From positions 27,374 to 91,373 of the forward strand of contig QKWP01000035.1 in NCBI GenBank assembly GCA_003550325.1: 64,000 nt of DNA. The letters run 5' to 3'. Source of the DNA: Gigaspora rosea. Taxonomy: Eukaryota; Glomeromycota; Glomeromycetes; Diversisporales; Gigasporaceae. The position numbers and the translations under genes were made by a program. Positions within the stretch are counted from its first letter, which is position 1. Every line of letters begins with the position of its first letter. The notes beneath the pieces are model-generated. The model made no database searches, was not told the DNA's origin, and saw only the letters and a list, made by a program, of their open reading frames with translations. Of the stretch, positions 10,400 to 20,640 are shown piece by piece.

Positions 10400-11450
10400 A
10401 CAAACATGTTTTTTGGTATAATTCATGCTCAGTGAAGCCTTAAAACCTTAAGAAAGAAAAAGCAAAATTAGTACCAAAATTAAAAAACAGAGAAAAAGCA
10501 AAATGTAAAGAAAAAAATTTAATATTTTATCGAAAATACTGCACAAACACCTGCTTAGTATTGATTCACATCTGGCAAAGTTTAAAAACTTTAAGAAAGA
10601 AGTTAGTAACAAAACTAACAAGAAAAATAAAAAACAAAAAAAAAATCTTATCCAAAACACTATGCACTTTACCTAGTGTGGATTCATGTTTAGCAAAGTC
10701 TAAAAACCTCAAGAAAAAAAACTAAAATTAATAATAAGGCTAACAAAATAGGAAAAAACAAACAAAAAAAAATTAATATCTTATACTTCACGTCCAAAAA
10801 CCTCCAAAAAAGAAAACTAATGTAAGAAAACTGATATTCTCTAAGAAAAAAAGCTGATGTTTTTAAAAAAGAAAACTGATATTCTCTAAAAAAAACCTGA
10901 AATTAGTAATCAGACAAACAAGAAAAAAAAACCAAAAAAAAAATTAAAATCATACTTTATGTCTGAAATTAGTAATCAGACAAACAAGAAAAAAAACCAA
11001 AAAAAAATTAAAATCATACTTTATGTTTAAAAACTTCCAAGAAAAAAATTGTCGTAAAAACTGACGTTCTTTAAGAAAAAAGCCAACAAGAAAACTAATA
11101 TTCTTCAAAAAAGAATCCTAGATTAGTAACCAGACAAACAAGCAAAAAAAAAAGAAAAACAAAAAAAAATTAATATCTTATCTAAAAAGCCACATACACA
11201 TTTGCCTAGCACTAAGCAGCATCTGGCAAATTCTAAAAAGAAAAAAAAGATTAGTAAAACAAGACAATTTACAACTAAAGCAAAAAAAGGAAATAATATA
11301 CTTAAAAAGCCATTTAAAAACCTTTGCTGATACTAATTTATGCCAAAAAAGAATAGAATTAGTACAAGAAAAAAAAAAGTGAAATAAAAAAAAAATAGAG
11401 TATCTTATCTGAAATATCATTTTGGTATTTCGCTTCCTCAAGACTACAAA
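10400..11450 (+). repeat. Degenerate A-rich satellite
   Basis: Repeated words such as TGGCAAAGTTTAAAAACTTT, AACAAGAAAAAAAAACCAAA and AGTAATCAGACAAACAAGAA recur every 110-150 bases with heavy drift. A near-perfect 60-base duplication lies around 10905-11030. Small frames on the minus strand are poly-Phe/Leu artefacts of the A-rich repeat. Confidence 0.6.
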
Positions 11451-11990
11451 TCCAAAAAAAAAAAAAATGAATTTCTAAATTAAAAAAAAACAACTAAAAT
11501 TTACATTAGCGAATTATATAAATATAATCTTACGTAAGTTATTACGACCCGAAAACTTGCGCAAGAATTACGAATCAACGCGAAATATTTCGCAATTTTT
11601 AATTACGGAATATTATGAAATACATACATAAAAAATTACACAATATTACATCGCAATAATTCAAAATAAATCACAACAATGCGCATTTAAATACCCCCTG
11701 ACGAGAACTATCGATAAAAATAGTAATGGGTAATAATCAGTTAATTAATACTATTATTTTTAAACATTTTACAGGTTTTCACAATATTTCGCACAGTTTC
11801 GCAATTTAATATAAAATTTTTATTTTTTTATTTATTATTATATATTATATTTTACATTTATTAAATATACATTTTTAATTAATATTACATACTTTATTAT
11901 ATATTACATATTATTTCTACATTATTACAAATATTTTAAACTACTTTCACACTTCGTCGCATCTAATTCTATCACTATATACAAAAAACT
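11451..11990. other. AT-rich spacer, no gene seen
   Basis: No supported coding. Contains GCAATTTCGCG-like words and TATTATATTT simple sequence. Confidence 0.4.
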
Positions 11991-13270
11991 AGCTCTATAC
12001 ACTTATTTTTGCTCACTTCACAGTTAGTTATTATCTTCGCTTTTTTGTTTTTGAAAGTGTCAGAAGTCATTGTTGGAATGCGCAAGGTTTCAAAAAGTTG
12101 TTGTTTTTCTCGCAAAGTGCTGAAATAAAATAAATTATGTAATAAAAAAAAATTTAAAAATAAACCAAAAAAACAAAAACAAAAAACATGAAACAAAAAA
12201 AAAATTGAAGCGAATCCTTGAAAGAACTTGCAAAACTTGCAAAAATTAGCAAAAACTTGCGCCCATTTCTCTAAAGAAGCGTTCTTGAAAATTTAGAAAT
12301 TGCTTGGGGTGTGTTCTTGAAAGTGTCAGAAGTCGTCGTTGAAATGCGCAAGGTTTTGAAAAGTTGTTGTTTTTTAAACAAAGTGCCGAAATAAAATAAA
12401 TTAATAAAAAAAATTTAAAAATAAACCAAAAAAAACAAAAACAAAAAACATGAAACAAAAAAAAATAAAGCAAAACCTTGCAAGAACTTGCAAAAATTAG
12501 CAAAAACTTGTGAAAACTTGTACCTATTTTTCTAAAAAAACCTTCTTGAAAATTTAGGAAGTCGTCGTTGGAATGCGCAAGGTTTCGAAATGTTGTTGTT
12601 TTTCTCGTGCTGAAATAAAATAAATTAATAAAAAAAATTTAAAAATAAACCAAAAAAAACAAAAACAAAAACCACGAAACAAAAAAAAAATGAAATGAAA
12701 CCTTGCAAGAACTTGCAAAAACTTGCAAAAATTTGCAAAAATTTGTGAAAACTTGTACCCATTTTTCTAAAAAAGCGTTCTTGAAAATTTAGAAATTTCT
12801 AGAAGTGTGTTCTTGAAAGTGTTGGAAGTCGTAGTTGGCATGTGCAATGGTTCGAAAAGTTTTGTTTTCTCACAAAGTGCCAAAATAAAATAAATTAATA
12901 AAAAAATTTTAAAAATAAACCAAAAAAAACAAAAACAAAAATCATGAAACGAAAAAATAAATGAAACGAAACCTTGCAAGAACTTGCAAAAACTTGCAAA
13001 AACTTGTGAAAACTTGCGAAAACTTGCGCTCATTTCTCTAAAGAAGCGTTCTTGAAAGTTTAAAAATTGCTAGAGGTTTGTCTTGAAAGTGTCAGAAGTC
13101 GTAGTTGGTTTGTGCAAGGTTTCGAAAAGTTGGGTGTTTTTCTTGTAAAGTGCCGAAATAATAAAAAAATTAAAAAATAAATAAATAAAAAAAAATGGAA
13201 AAAAAACAAATGAAAACAAAAAAAACGAATGAAACAAAAATAAAAAACAAAAAAGTGAAAAAAAACAAAA
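11991..13270 (+). repeat. ~267-bp satellite, five tandem copies
   Basis: An AAGTC landmark inside the unit falls at 12064, 12330, 12559, 12826 and 13096, giving periods of 266, 229, 267 and 270; the short one reflects an internal deletion. Each unit carries AACTTGCAAAAACTTGC words, a GCGTTCTTGAAA segment, and an A-rich block (AAATAAACCAAAAAAAACAA). The reverse complement of the same family makes up much of 7430-8420. No gene. Confidence 0.85.
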
Positions 13271-13560
13271 TAGAAGATTTAATTATAAACAAAAGATCTA
13301 ATCTGATCTTGTAGTACAGAATTTGAACATCAACAAACTATTTCGAACTATTCCGAAAAATTAGTCTAATATGCGATCCAGGTTACAGATCTACTGATCT
13401 AACTTGGTTTCCTAGTCCTAAAATATTTTGAAAGGGTTCGAAATATTTCGTAATATATTTCGAAATATTTCAAAATTACTTTCGTAATATTTCTAAAATT
13501 TGATATTTTGAAATATTTCGAAATATATTATGTAATATTTTGCTTATACGTAAGATTATG
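13271..13560 (+). repeat. Outer part of the right inverted arm
   Basis: Matches the reverse complement of about 6540-6720, including the AGATCTAATCTGATC and GATCTACTGATCTAACTTGG segments. Ends in CGAAATATTTCG palindromes. Confidence 0.6.
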
Positions 13561-14540
13561 CTATTATAAATTTGCTGATGTAGATCAAATTGGATTAAGA
13601 GAATTAACCTCTAATTCGGCTTACTCTATTTATATGATTATTAATTTTTAATATAATTGCCCAATCATATAAGGGTCATTATAGCAATGAGTCGTATTTA
13701 TAATTTTTTATTTAAACCAATCATGAATTTATTTAATATTATTAAAAAAAACAAACTAAAAAACACCCTGTGAATTATGCACGGGTTTACAGCTAGTAAA
13801 TAAATAAAATTTTATATTAAATTGCAAAAACTTGAAAATATTGTATATTTAATAATTTAAAATAATATAGTAATAATAAATAAAAAAAATAAAATTTTAT
13901 ATTAAATTGCGAAAACTTGCGAAAACCTGTAAAATGTTCAAAAAGCATGATTATGTGAATATAATAATTATTAATTGATATCATATTAGCTATATATCGA
14001 TTAATATTTATATTAGATATATATCAATTACTATCACTATCGATAAAATCAGCAGGGGTGATGGGTATTGATATACATCTTACTGATTAGTAATCATTAC
14101 ATATCTATATATAAACTTTGCTGATGTAGATAAAAAACTGTTTTATGATTGGTCAACTACCTCATGATCAGACCCATGCATTTCTGAAAAATACGAAAGC
14201 TCTTCCTGCTATTCTTGATATCTATATATAAAAGCTTTTCTAACTGCATCAAAAAGATAACCTTAACTATAACTAAATTTTACTCCGCTTTAACCAACCT
14301 TTATTAACACCAGATAGCTTAAGTAACTAGCAAGAATAAGATTATTACTAAAGTTCTGGAATTAAGCTATAAAACTGGATTGATATCTTACTATACATGA
14401 AACAACAATTAAATCTAACAATTTTTTTCAAATTCTTTTGCTTAATTATAATAGTTTGATAGAAAGTTCTCTTTGGAAGCATATTAATATATAAATAAGA
14501 TAAATAATAATTAGTTAAGCAATATAAAAATATATATATA
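13561..14540. other. AT-rich spacer, no gene seen
   Basis: No open frame or repeat with clear ends. Includes two short duplicated segments (AAATTTTATATTAAATTGC near 13806 and 13900). Confidence 0.4.
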
Positions 14541-14965
14541 AATGAAAGTTTAATAAGTTATATAAAAAAAATAATTTGTATAATAGCTTAGTAAGTTATA
14601 TAAAAGAATATTTTGAGCAAAGGTTTAATTTGTAATTTGAGCAAGGATTTAGTAAATTATATAAAAAATAACTTAAGTGAAAGTTTAATAAGTAATTTGA
14701 GCAAAGGTTTAGTAAGGGGAGTAACAAAAATCAGGTGATTTTTTAGGGGGGGAGGGGGTAAAAAAAGTTGAAATTATATATAAGAACCTGACTATTTATA
14801 TATTAAGAAAGAGGGAGGGGGTAGGCCTCTGATAAAAAATAATCAGGTGATTAATGACACTGCCCTAAGCAATTTGAGCAAAGGTTTAGTAAGTAATTTG
14901 AGTAAAGGCTTAGTAAAGTAATTTAAACAAAGGTTCAGTAAGTTATATAAAAAAAAATAATTTGA
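14541..14965 (+). repeat. Degenerate ~40-bp tandem repeat (TTTGAGCAAAGGTTTAGTAAG)
   Basis: Alternating GTTATATAAAAAAATAATTT and TTGAGCAAAGGTTTAGTAAG words repeat along the segment. The Harbinger-like MITE at 14716-14865 interrupts the array, so the array is older than that insertion. Confidence 0.7.
14716..14865 (-). mobile_element. 150-bp PIF/Harbinger-like MITE, copy 2
   Basis: Reverse orientation of the 8175 copy and identical in length. Begins GGGGAGTAACAAAAATCAGG, ends GACACTGCCC, with TAA at 14713-14715 and 14866-14868. Confidence 0.85.
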
Positions 14966-15036
14966 GTATAGTATTTATTTTTATTGGCTAATTACATAGT
15001 ATGATGCAAAACTTACATTTTTGAGACTCCTGCACT

Positions 15037-15346
15037 CAGTGTTGTCATGGGACACAGACGCGGACAGCGGACAGTCCGGGACGGGACGTCCGTGACATGT
15101 CCGCCCTGAATTTTTTTTGTCCCGGACATTCGGTGAATCAACACGTAATCACCAACCAATAAAATTCGTTGTATCCATCGTAAATTATTATCATTTTTTA
15201 CAAAACGCAAACCAAGGGTCTGTATATTTCTGCAATTTGATTGGTTTTACCCAGCGGACATGTCCCGGACATAGTAGGGACAAAGTTAAAAATTAGTGGG
15301 ACATTGTTCGCGAACAATATCGTGTTGGGACATTATTGCGGACATG
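15037..15346 (+). mobile_element. hAT-like MITE (CAGTGTTGTCATGGG), copy cut by the N
   Basis: Same left end and target duplication (CCTGCACT, 15029-15036) as the complete copy at 15606-15931. It contains an extra internal block between about 15245 and 15305 that the complete copy lacks. The right end is missing at the N. Confidence 0.7.
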
Positions 15347-15347
15347 N

Positions 15348-15434
15348 TATAAGAACCTGACTATTTATATATTAAGAAAGAGGGAGGGGGTAGGCCTCTG
15401 ATAAAAAATAATCAGGTGATTAATGACACTGCCC
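15348..15434 (-). mobile_element. Partial 150-bp Harbinger-like MITE
   Basis: Right part of the same MITE as 14716-14865, beginning abruptly after the N at 15347 and ending GACACTGCCC followed by TAA. It belongs to the duplicated block. Confidence 0.7.
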
Positions 15435-15605
15435 TAAGCAATTTGAGCAAAGGTTTAGTAAGTAATTTGAGTAAAGGCTTAGTAAAGTAATTTAAACAAA
15501 GGTTCAGTAAGTTATATAAAAAAAAATAATTTGAGTATAGTATTTATTTTTATTGGCTAATTACATAGTATGATGCAAAACTTACATTTTTGAGACTCCT
15601 GCACT

Positions 15606-15931
15606 CAGTGTTGTCATGGGACACAGACGCGGACAGCGGACAGTCCGGGACGGGACGTCCGTGACATGTCCGCCCTGAATTTTTTTTGTCCCGGACATTC
15701 GGTGAATCAACACGTAATCACCAACCAATAAAATTCGTTGTATCCATCGTAAATTATTATCATTTTTTACAAAACGCAAACCAAGGGTCTGTATAATTCT
15801 GCAATTTGATTGGTAGTTTGTCCGCGAACAATATCGTGTTGGGACATTATTGCGGACATGTCCCGGACGTCCCGTCCCGGACTGTCCGTGTCCCTGTAAA
15901 ATTGGCTGAACAATGTCTGTGTACAACACTG
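15606..15931 (+). mobile_element. hAT-like MITE with perfect 8-bp TSD (CCTGCACT)
   Basis: Ends CAGTGTTGT and, inverted, CAGTGTTGT, flanked by CCTGCACT at 15598-15605 and 15932-15939. The CAGTG end and 8-bp duplication fit hAT. Subterminal GC-rich words (GGACAGTCCGGGACGGGACG and its complement on the right side) form long inner inverted repeats. Frames inside are not genes. The ends resemble those of the MITE at 51205-51456. Confidence 0.85.
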
Positions 15932-15939
15932 CCTGCACT

Positions 15940-16183
15940 TACCGGTACTTTTTTAATACTCCTAAATGTAACCAAAATTTATATACTTTTTTGATACAAA
16001 ACTTATGTTTTTGTGACTCCTGCACTTACTTTTTTTATACATCTATAGTGCTAATAGCTTTAAACAACCCTCAATCATGACTTTTGTAAAAAGTCATGTA
16101 ATATAAGTATATCCAATCAAAATGTGCGGTTTGTTTTTTTTTTTTTTTTTTTTTTTAAAGAACTTTTTCTTTTTTTTTTTTTT

Positions 16184-16229
<46 letters not shown>

Positions 16230-16633
16230 AGAGACTTTTTTTTAGGGAGAAACTTTTTTTTTTAAAAAAGAGTCTTTTTTTTTGAGACCAAAATTTTTTG
16301 TAACAACCAAAAAGAAGTATCACGTGACCATAATTCTGCATTCTGATTGGGTTAAATTAAAAACATATACATTCACATTTTTACAATTTATTATTAATAA
16401 ATTGTCAATTTTTAAAAGGCTACTGCTTTACTAGTTTAGCTTTAAATTGAAATCTAAACCACAAGTTTTATTCTTAGAACATAAAGAACAAAACTTGTGG
16501 ATTAGTTTTATATTTTATAAATTTTTAAAAGAGGAGTGGTATTTTTTGTAAAGCTATTTTTTATGGAGATTTAAAGCCACTGGCACCATAGCACTTGCTT
16601 CCTAAATATACTTTAAAAATTTTTTTTTTTTTA
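15940..16633. other. Spacer with poly-T tracts, no gene
   Basis: Long T runs at about 16131-16156 and 16186-16225. A minus-strand frame across them is a polylysine artefact. The poly-T at 16618-16633 is probably the poly(A) tail of the retroposon to the right. Confidence 0.5.
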
Positions 16634-17642
16634 ATATTAAGGTGACCACTTAGGTACCCTAGCACTTTATTGATCCAAACGGGTTGGCCCGGTCAATATG
16701 ACTGTGCCACATATTACATTTGTATAACAAGAGTACAACTAGCCACACGTACAACTTTTGGTTGTCTAATTTAAGTAGTCCGCCTGAAGGTTCTACACTA
16801 GATGCCATACCTGCAACCCAGCTAGGGGATTGCCTATTTAAACTCTCTGGCTTCTACCCATGTTCAATGTTCCTCTCAATATACCCTTTCACGAGTAATT
16901 CGCTGTGAAAGTACCCTGAGGCTTTAGCCAAACACCTATTGGAAGGCATTTGCCTCTGTAGTAAACCTAGTAGAGTGATACCTGTCCCCCACAGGTATTC
17001 ACCTACACTTTCGGTAACTTACGCATTCACCGAGGCAAACAACTTGCAGTCAGGGGGTTACCCTGCAACCGCTACCATTACCTACTACTGCCCTTGCGAA
17101 GTTCACTAGACCCCAGTACCCGGTCAGTCACTCTTTGGATCCTTTTCCCTAGTTATCCCAGACTACCAATCCAGTTGGCCCGGAAGGATTGGTCTGCCAG
17201 GCTTTAGGTGCCTAAGGTCTCCCTTTCCTTGGTTTATGCTTCTATAACACATGACCTTTTCCTCTGGTTTCTCCGGCGGCCAGGTTGGTGGGCCCCCTTT
17301 GCTATAGAGGCTCTTGCCCGTCCAGTTTTCCGGTCAGTCACCGCTAAGATCCTTTTCCCCCGTACCATCGAAAGTCTAGCTACCTCTCCACTCGGGACCT
17401 GCCAAATGGGTTTCTGTTTCTCCGGTTCCTTGGATTTGTCTGTGTAATGAGACACAATTTCGCCCGAAAGCTCCCATTCAAGATGGTAACCAAGGACTAC
17501 AGGTAGTGTACCCAACCGATTGACAAGACACAGTTACCGGAACACAGGTTTATTTTTCAAAAGCGTCGCCAGTAGGATTTGAACTCTAGACCTGCCACTT
17601 GGGGGTGACAACTTACCAACTTCCCTAAGTCGCCACACCCTT
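16634..17642 (-). mobile_element. GC-rich ~1-kb retroposon with tRNA-like head (SINE-like), minus strand
   Basis: An abrupt island of near-balanced base composition in AT-rich DNA. On the minus strand it begins with a tRNA-like segment (see 17565-17640). It continues as about 0.9 kb of unrecognised sequence and ends with AATAAA-like CAATAAAGTGC some 40 bases before a poly(A) tract (poly-T at 16618-16633 on plus). Similar words flank both ends (TACTTTAAAAATT near 16609 and TACTCTAAAATTT at 17642), a possible imperfect target duplication. A module with GGTCAGTCAC and ATCCTTTTCCC recurs at about 17122 and 17332. A 93-codon minus frame (17234-17515) has no similarity I recognise. It could be a long SINE, a retroposed non-coding RNA or a gene-derived retrocopy. 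Confidence 0.5.
17565..17640 (-). other. tRNA-like Pol III promoter head
   Basis: Minus strand contains a box-A-like TTAGGGAAGTTGGT about 10 bases from the start, an anticodon-arm-like hairpin (GTCAC / GTGGC around CCCCAA), and a box-B match GTTCAAATCC. The acceptor and T stems pair poorly, so this is not called as a functional tRNA but as the degenerate tRNA-derived head of the retroposon. Confidence 0.45.
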
Positions 17643-17767
17643 TACTCTAAAATTTATATACTTTTTTGATTTTATCTTCATATGATAATCAATACAACAA
17701 ATAGCAATTTGATGTAGTGTAATACAATCTTGAAAATTCAAAACAAAGCTAAAGTATTCATTTTAAA
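17643..17767. other. Short AT-rich spacer
   Basis: No features apart from the possible target duplication of the retroposon at its left edge. Confidence 0.4.
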
Positions 17768-18631
17768 TAGAGGTCTGACTTGTTCAAAAAATAAGTATTT
17801 GAATATTTATTCATTCAATTTTTTATTATTCGAATATTTGTTCAAAAATTTGAATGAATATTTGAATATTTACTGAATATTCATTGAATATTAAATATAT
17901 TTCAATTTTAAAAAATTATATAACTATTTCATTTAAATTAGCCAATAAAATTGCAAATAAATTATTAAAAAGAATTTAATAATTTGCACATGTATGCTGT
18001 AGTGCAACTCATATAATTTGGTGTAATGTGAAAATCAAAACAACCAAAATAACCATTTTTTTTTGCTTGTTAGAGTTAGGTAAGGTTAGAATAATGTATA
18101 GATGAAAAAAAGGATTTTATAGTAAAATTTTGCAAGGAATTTTTTTTGTTAAAGCATAAAAAGTGGTTTCATAAGCAAAATTATGAGCCACAAGCAATTT
18201 TTTAAAAAATTGCTATTTTTTCTCAATTTTACATTATACATTATCCTACGATCTGATTGGTTTATCAGATGGGTGCGTTATAATGCATATGTGCTAAATT
18301 ACATAAGAGACATGTCAAATATTAGCTGAGATCAGTTTACTATAGAGCCCATCCCCCTTCTCCCCTCCTGAGAAATTTAGTTATTCTGATTGGTTATATG
18401 AGGACCCCGAACAATCTATGTGAGATCATAGTTGAAAAATAGCTAATAGAGTGCCATTTTTTAAAAAAGGTTATATTTGAAAAGTAGGTATTGGAGAAAA
18501 AGGTTATATTTGAAAATGGGTAATAGGTAAAATAAGTATATTTGAAAGAATAGTAATGGGAAAATTTTTATAAATGTTATATTTGAAATGTGCTAATGAA
18601 AAATTGGGCTATAATAATAACCCGGCAGGTA

Positions 18632-18877
18632 AAAAGGAGAGAGGGGTAAGAGGGTGAGAGGGGTAAAAGGGTGAGAGGGGTAAAAGAGTGAGAGGGGTAA
18701 AAGGGTGAGAGGGGTAAAAGGGTGAGAGAGGTAAAAGGGTGAGAGGGTTAAAAGGGAGAGAGAGATAAAAGGGAGAGAGGGGTAAAAGAGAGAGAGGGGT
18801 AAAAGGGTGAGAGGGTAAAAGGGTGAGAGGAGTAAAAGGGTGAGAGGGGTAAAAGGGTGAGAGGGGTAAAAGGGTGA
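18632..18877 (+). repeat. 17-bp minisatellite (GAGAGGGGTAAAAGGGT)
   Basis: About fourteen tandem 17-bp copies with few changes, running into the N gap. The array probably continues inside the gap and caused it. Confidence 0.9.
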
Positions 18878-19592
18878 NNNNNNNNNNNNNNNNNNNNNNN
18901 NNNNNNNNNNNNNNNNNNNNNNNNNNNNNNNNNNNNNNNNNNNNNNNNNNNNNNNNNNNNNNNNNNNNNNNNNNNNNNNNNNNNNNNNNNNNNNNNNNNN
19001 NNNNNNNNNNNNNNNNNNNNNNNNNNNNNNNNNNNNNNNNNNNNNNNNNNNNNNNNNNNNNNNNNNNNNNNNNNNNNNNNNNNNNNNNNNNNNNNNNNNN
19101 NNNNNNNNNNNNNNNNNNNNNNNNNNNNNNNNNNNNNNNNNNNNNNNNNNNNNNNNNNNNNNNNNNNNNNNNNNNNNNNNNNNNNNNNNNNNNNNNNNNN
19201 NNNNNNNNNNNNNNNNNNNNNNNNNNNNNNNNNNNNNNNNNNNNNNNNNNNNNNNNNNNNNNNNNNNNNNNNNNNNNNNNNNNNNNNNNNNNNNNNNNNN
19301 NNNNNNNNNNNNNNNNNNNNNNNNNNNNNNNNNNNNNNNNNNNNNNNNNNNNNNNNNNNNNNNNNNNNNNNNNNNNNNNNNNNNNNNNNNNNNNNNNNNN
19401 NNNNNNNNNNNNNNNNNNNNNNNNNNNNNNNNNNNNNNNNNNNNNNNNNNNNNNNNNNNNNNNNNNNNNNNNNNNNNNNNNNNNNNNNNNNNNNNNNNNN
19501 NNNNNNNNNNNNNNNNNNNNNNNNNNNNNNNNNNNNNNNNNNNNNNNNNNNNNNNNNNNNNNNNNNNNNNNNNNNNNNNNNNNNNNNNNNNN
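18878..19592. other. Assembly gap (715 N)
   Basis: Run of N. Open frames drawn across it are meaningless. Confidence 1.
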
Positions 19593-20056
19593 TTTTTTTT
19601 TTAGAGAACATTATATTTCAAAAAAAGGTAAAATTCGGTAAAAGTTTTATCTAATGTTTGAAATATAGCTTATATTACCAAAACAAAACTGCTAACCAAA
19701 AAAATTTTTACTATGATGCTCAAATATAACCTTACATAGATTGTTCGGGGTCCTGTTATATGTGTATATTTAGACCTAGAAGCCCAACCATTAAAAGTTA
19801 CTTTCCTAGCTAACCCGAGATTTTGTCTACCTCCCCCTACCCTACAATATTAGCTAATATTTGACACTTCTCTAAACCTATTAAAAAATAAAATAAATTA
19901 TAAAATTATATATATATATATATTCAATAAATATTTAATAAATATATTCAGTGAAATTTTAAATATTTGAATATTTATTCAGTAAAAAATTATATATTCG
20001 AATATTCAAATATTCAGTAAATATTCAATGAATACTATTCATTGAATTAGACCTCT

Positions 20057-20640
20057 AGTTTTAAACCCACTAGGGTCTAGACACTTTTGCAATAATGTAA
20101 CATAGCACATGAGAATTAACCAATCGGAGAACATAAATTTTGATCATTCCAGATCAGTCTGATATCAAAACAAAACACATGTACAAGAAGAAAAAAAGAG
20201 AAAAGAGTGAAAATACTCGAAAACTAATACTTAAATCAGCCTTAAAAACTATATAAAAATGTTTGGAATATGATTTTACATATAGATAGTGATCTTTTAA
20301 GGATATATCCATGAACCCTAACTCTAACAACTTTATTAAAGGTCTAATACTTTTGCAGTAATATGGCATGTGCATGAGAATTAACCAATTAGAGAATGTA
20401 AATTTTGATTGTCCCAGATCAGTCTGACTAGAGATTATACTCGGGTAGAACTTGCAATTGTGTGATATAGTAATTTATCCAGATATTTAGGTAATTTAAT
20501 AGTAATCCGGTAGATGTTTCCCACTAGGTACAATCTCTAAGTCTGACATCAAAACAAAACACGTGTACAAGAAGAAAAAAAGTGAAAGGAGCGAAAATAC
20601 TCGAAAACTAGTATTTAAATTAACTTTAAAAACTATATAA
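20057..20640. repeat. Two tandem copies of a TCTAGACACTTTTGC-type element end
   Basis: About 265-280-bp direct repeats start at 20074 (TCTAGACACTTTTGCAATAA) and 20341 (TCTAATACTTTTGCAGTAAT). Each runs through CATGAGAATTAACCAAT, ATCAAAACAAAACAC and AAAATACTCGAAAACTA. The second copy is split by the MITE at 20429-20539. The same sequence is inverted at about 22890-23080. Frames here are repeat-derived. Confidence 0.65.
20429..20539. mobile_element. 111-bp hAT-like MITE with perfect TSD (AGTCTGAC)
   Basis: Ends TAGAGATTATAC and, inverted, TAGAGATTGTAC. AGTCTGAC flanks both sides (20421-20428, 20540-20547). The TAGAG end fits the hAT YARNG pattern. Confidence 0.85.

Larger units (their letters stand above)
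14779..15814 (+). repeat. ~466-bp direct duplication joined by a single N (likely assembly artefact)
   Basis: 14779-15245 and 15348-15814 are the same at a constant offset of 569, with a single substitution noticed (TATATTTC versus TATAATTC). The first copy runs into the lone N at 15347 in the middle of a MITE, and the second copy starts abruptly inside another MITE. That is what two overlapping contigs or haplotypes joined end to end would give. Beyond 15245/15814 the two versions differ by an internal segment. Confidence 0.75.
18401..19754. mobile_element. Inner TIR element with perfect 8-bp TSD (GTTATATG) and minisatellite core
   Basis: TIRs AGGACCCCGAACAATCTATG at the left and the same 20 bases inverted at the right. 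GTTATATG occurs immediately outside both ends (18393-18400 and 19755-19762). The middle is a minisatellite and an assembly gap, so the true length is unknown. Related ends occur at 55952-56132 and, more distantly, 41018-46504. Confidence 0.85.
17768..20056. mobile_element. Outer hAT-like TIR element (TAGAGGTCT ends), host of an inner element
   Basis: Begins TAGAGGTCTGACTTG and ends inverted as TAGAGGTCTAATTC. Flanks ATTTTAAA (17760-17767) and GTTTTAAA (20057-20064) are an 8-bp duplication with one difference. Subterminal GAATATTTATTCA words recur on both sides. The ATTAGCT(G/A)A..TTTGACA segments (about 18318-18335 and 19848-19868) are inverted counterparts. The element is interrupted by 18401-19754. 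No transposase is visible. Confidence 0.65.

Noticed and set aside
12000..13270. CRISPR-like array
   Set aside because: Repeats of ~267 bp with no spacer structure in a eukaryotic genome; this is a satellite.
16117..16341. Lysine-rich 74-codon frame
   Set aside because: Translation of poly-T/poly-A tracts; no gene-like composition.
17565..17640. A functional tRNA gene
   Set aside because: Boxes A and B and an anticodon-like arm are present, but the acceptor and T stems do not pair; a SINE-type head is a better reading.
18748..19641. Long open frames on both strands across 18.7-19.6 kb
   Set aside because: They consist almost entirely of the N gap plus minisatellite.
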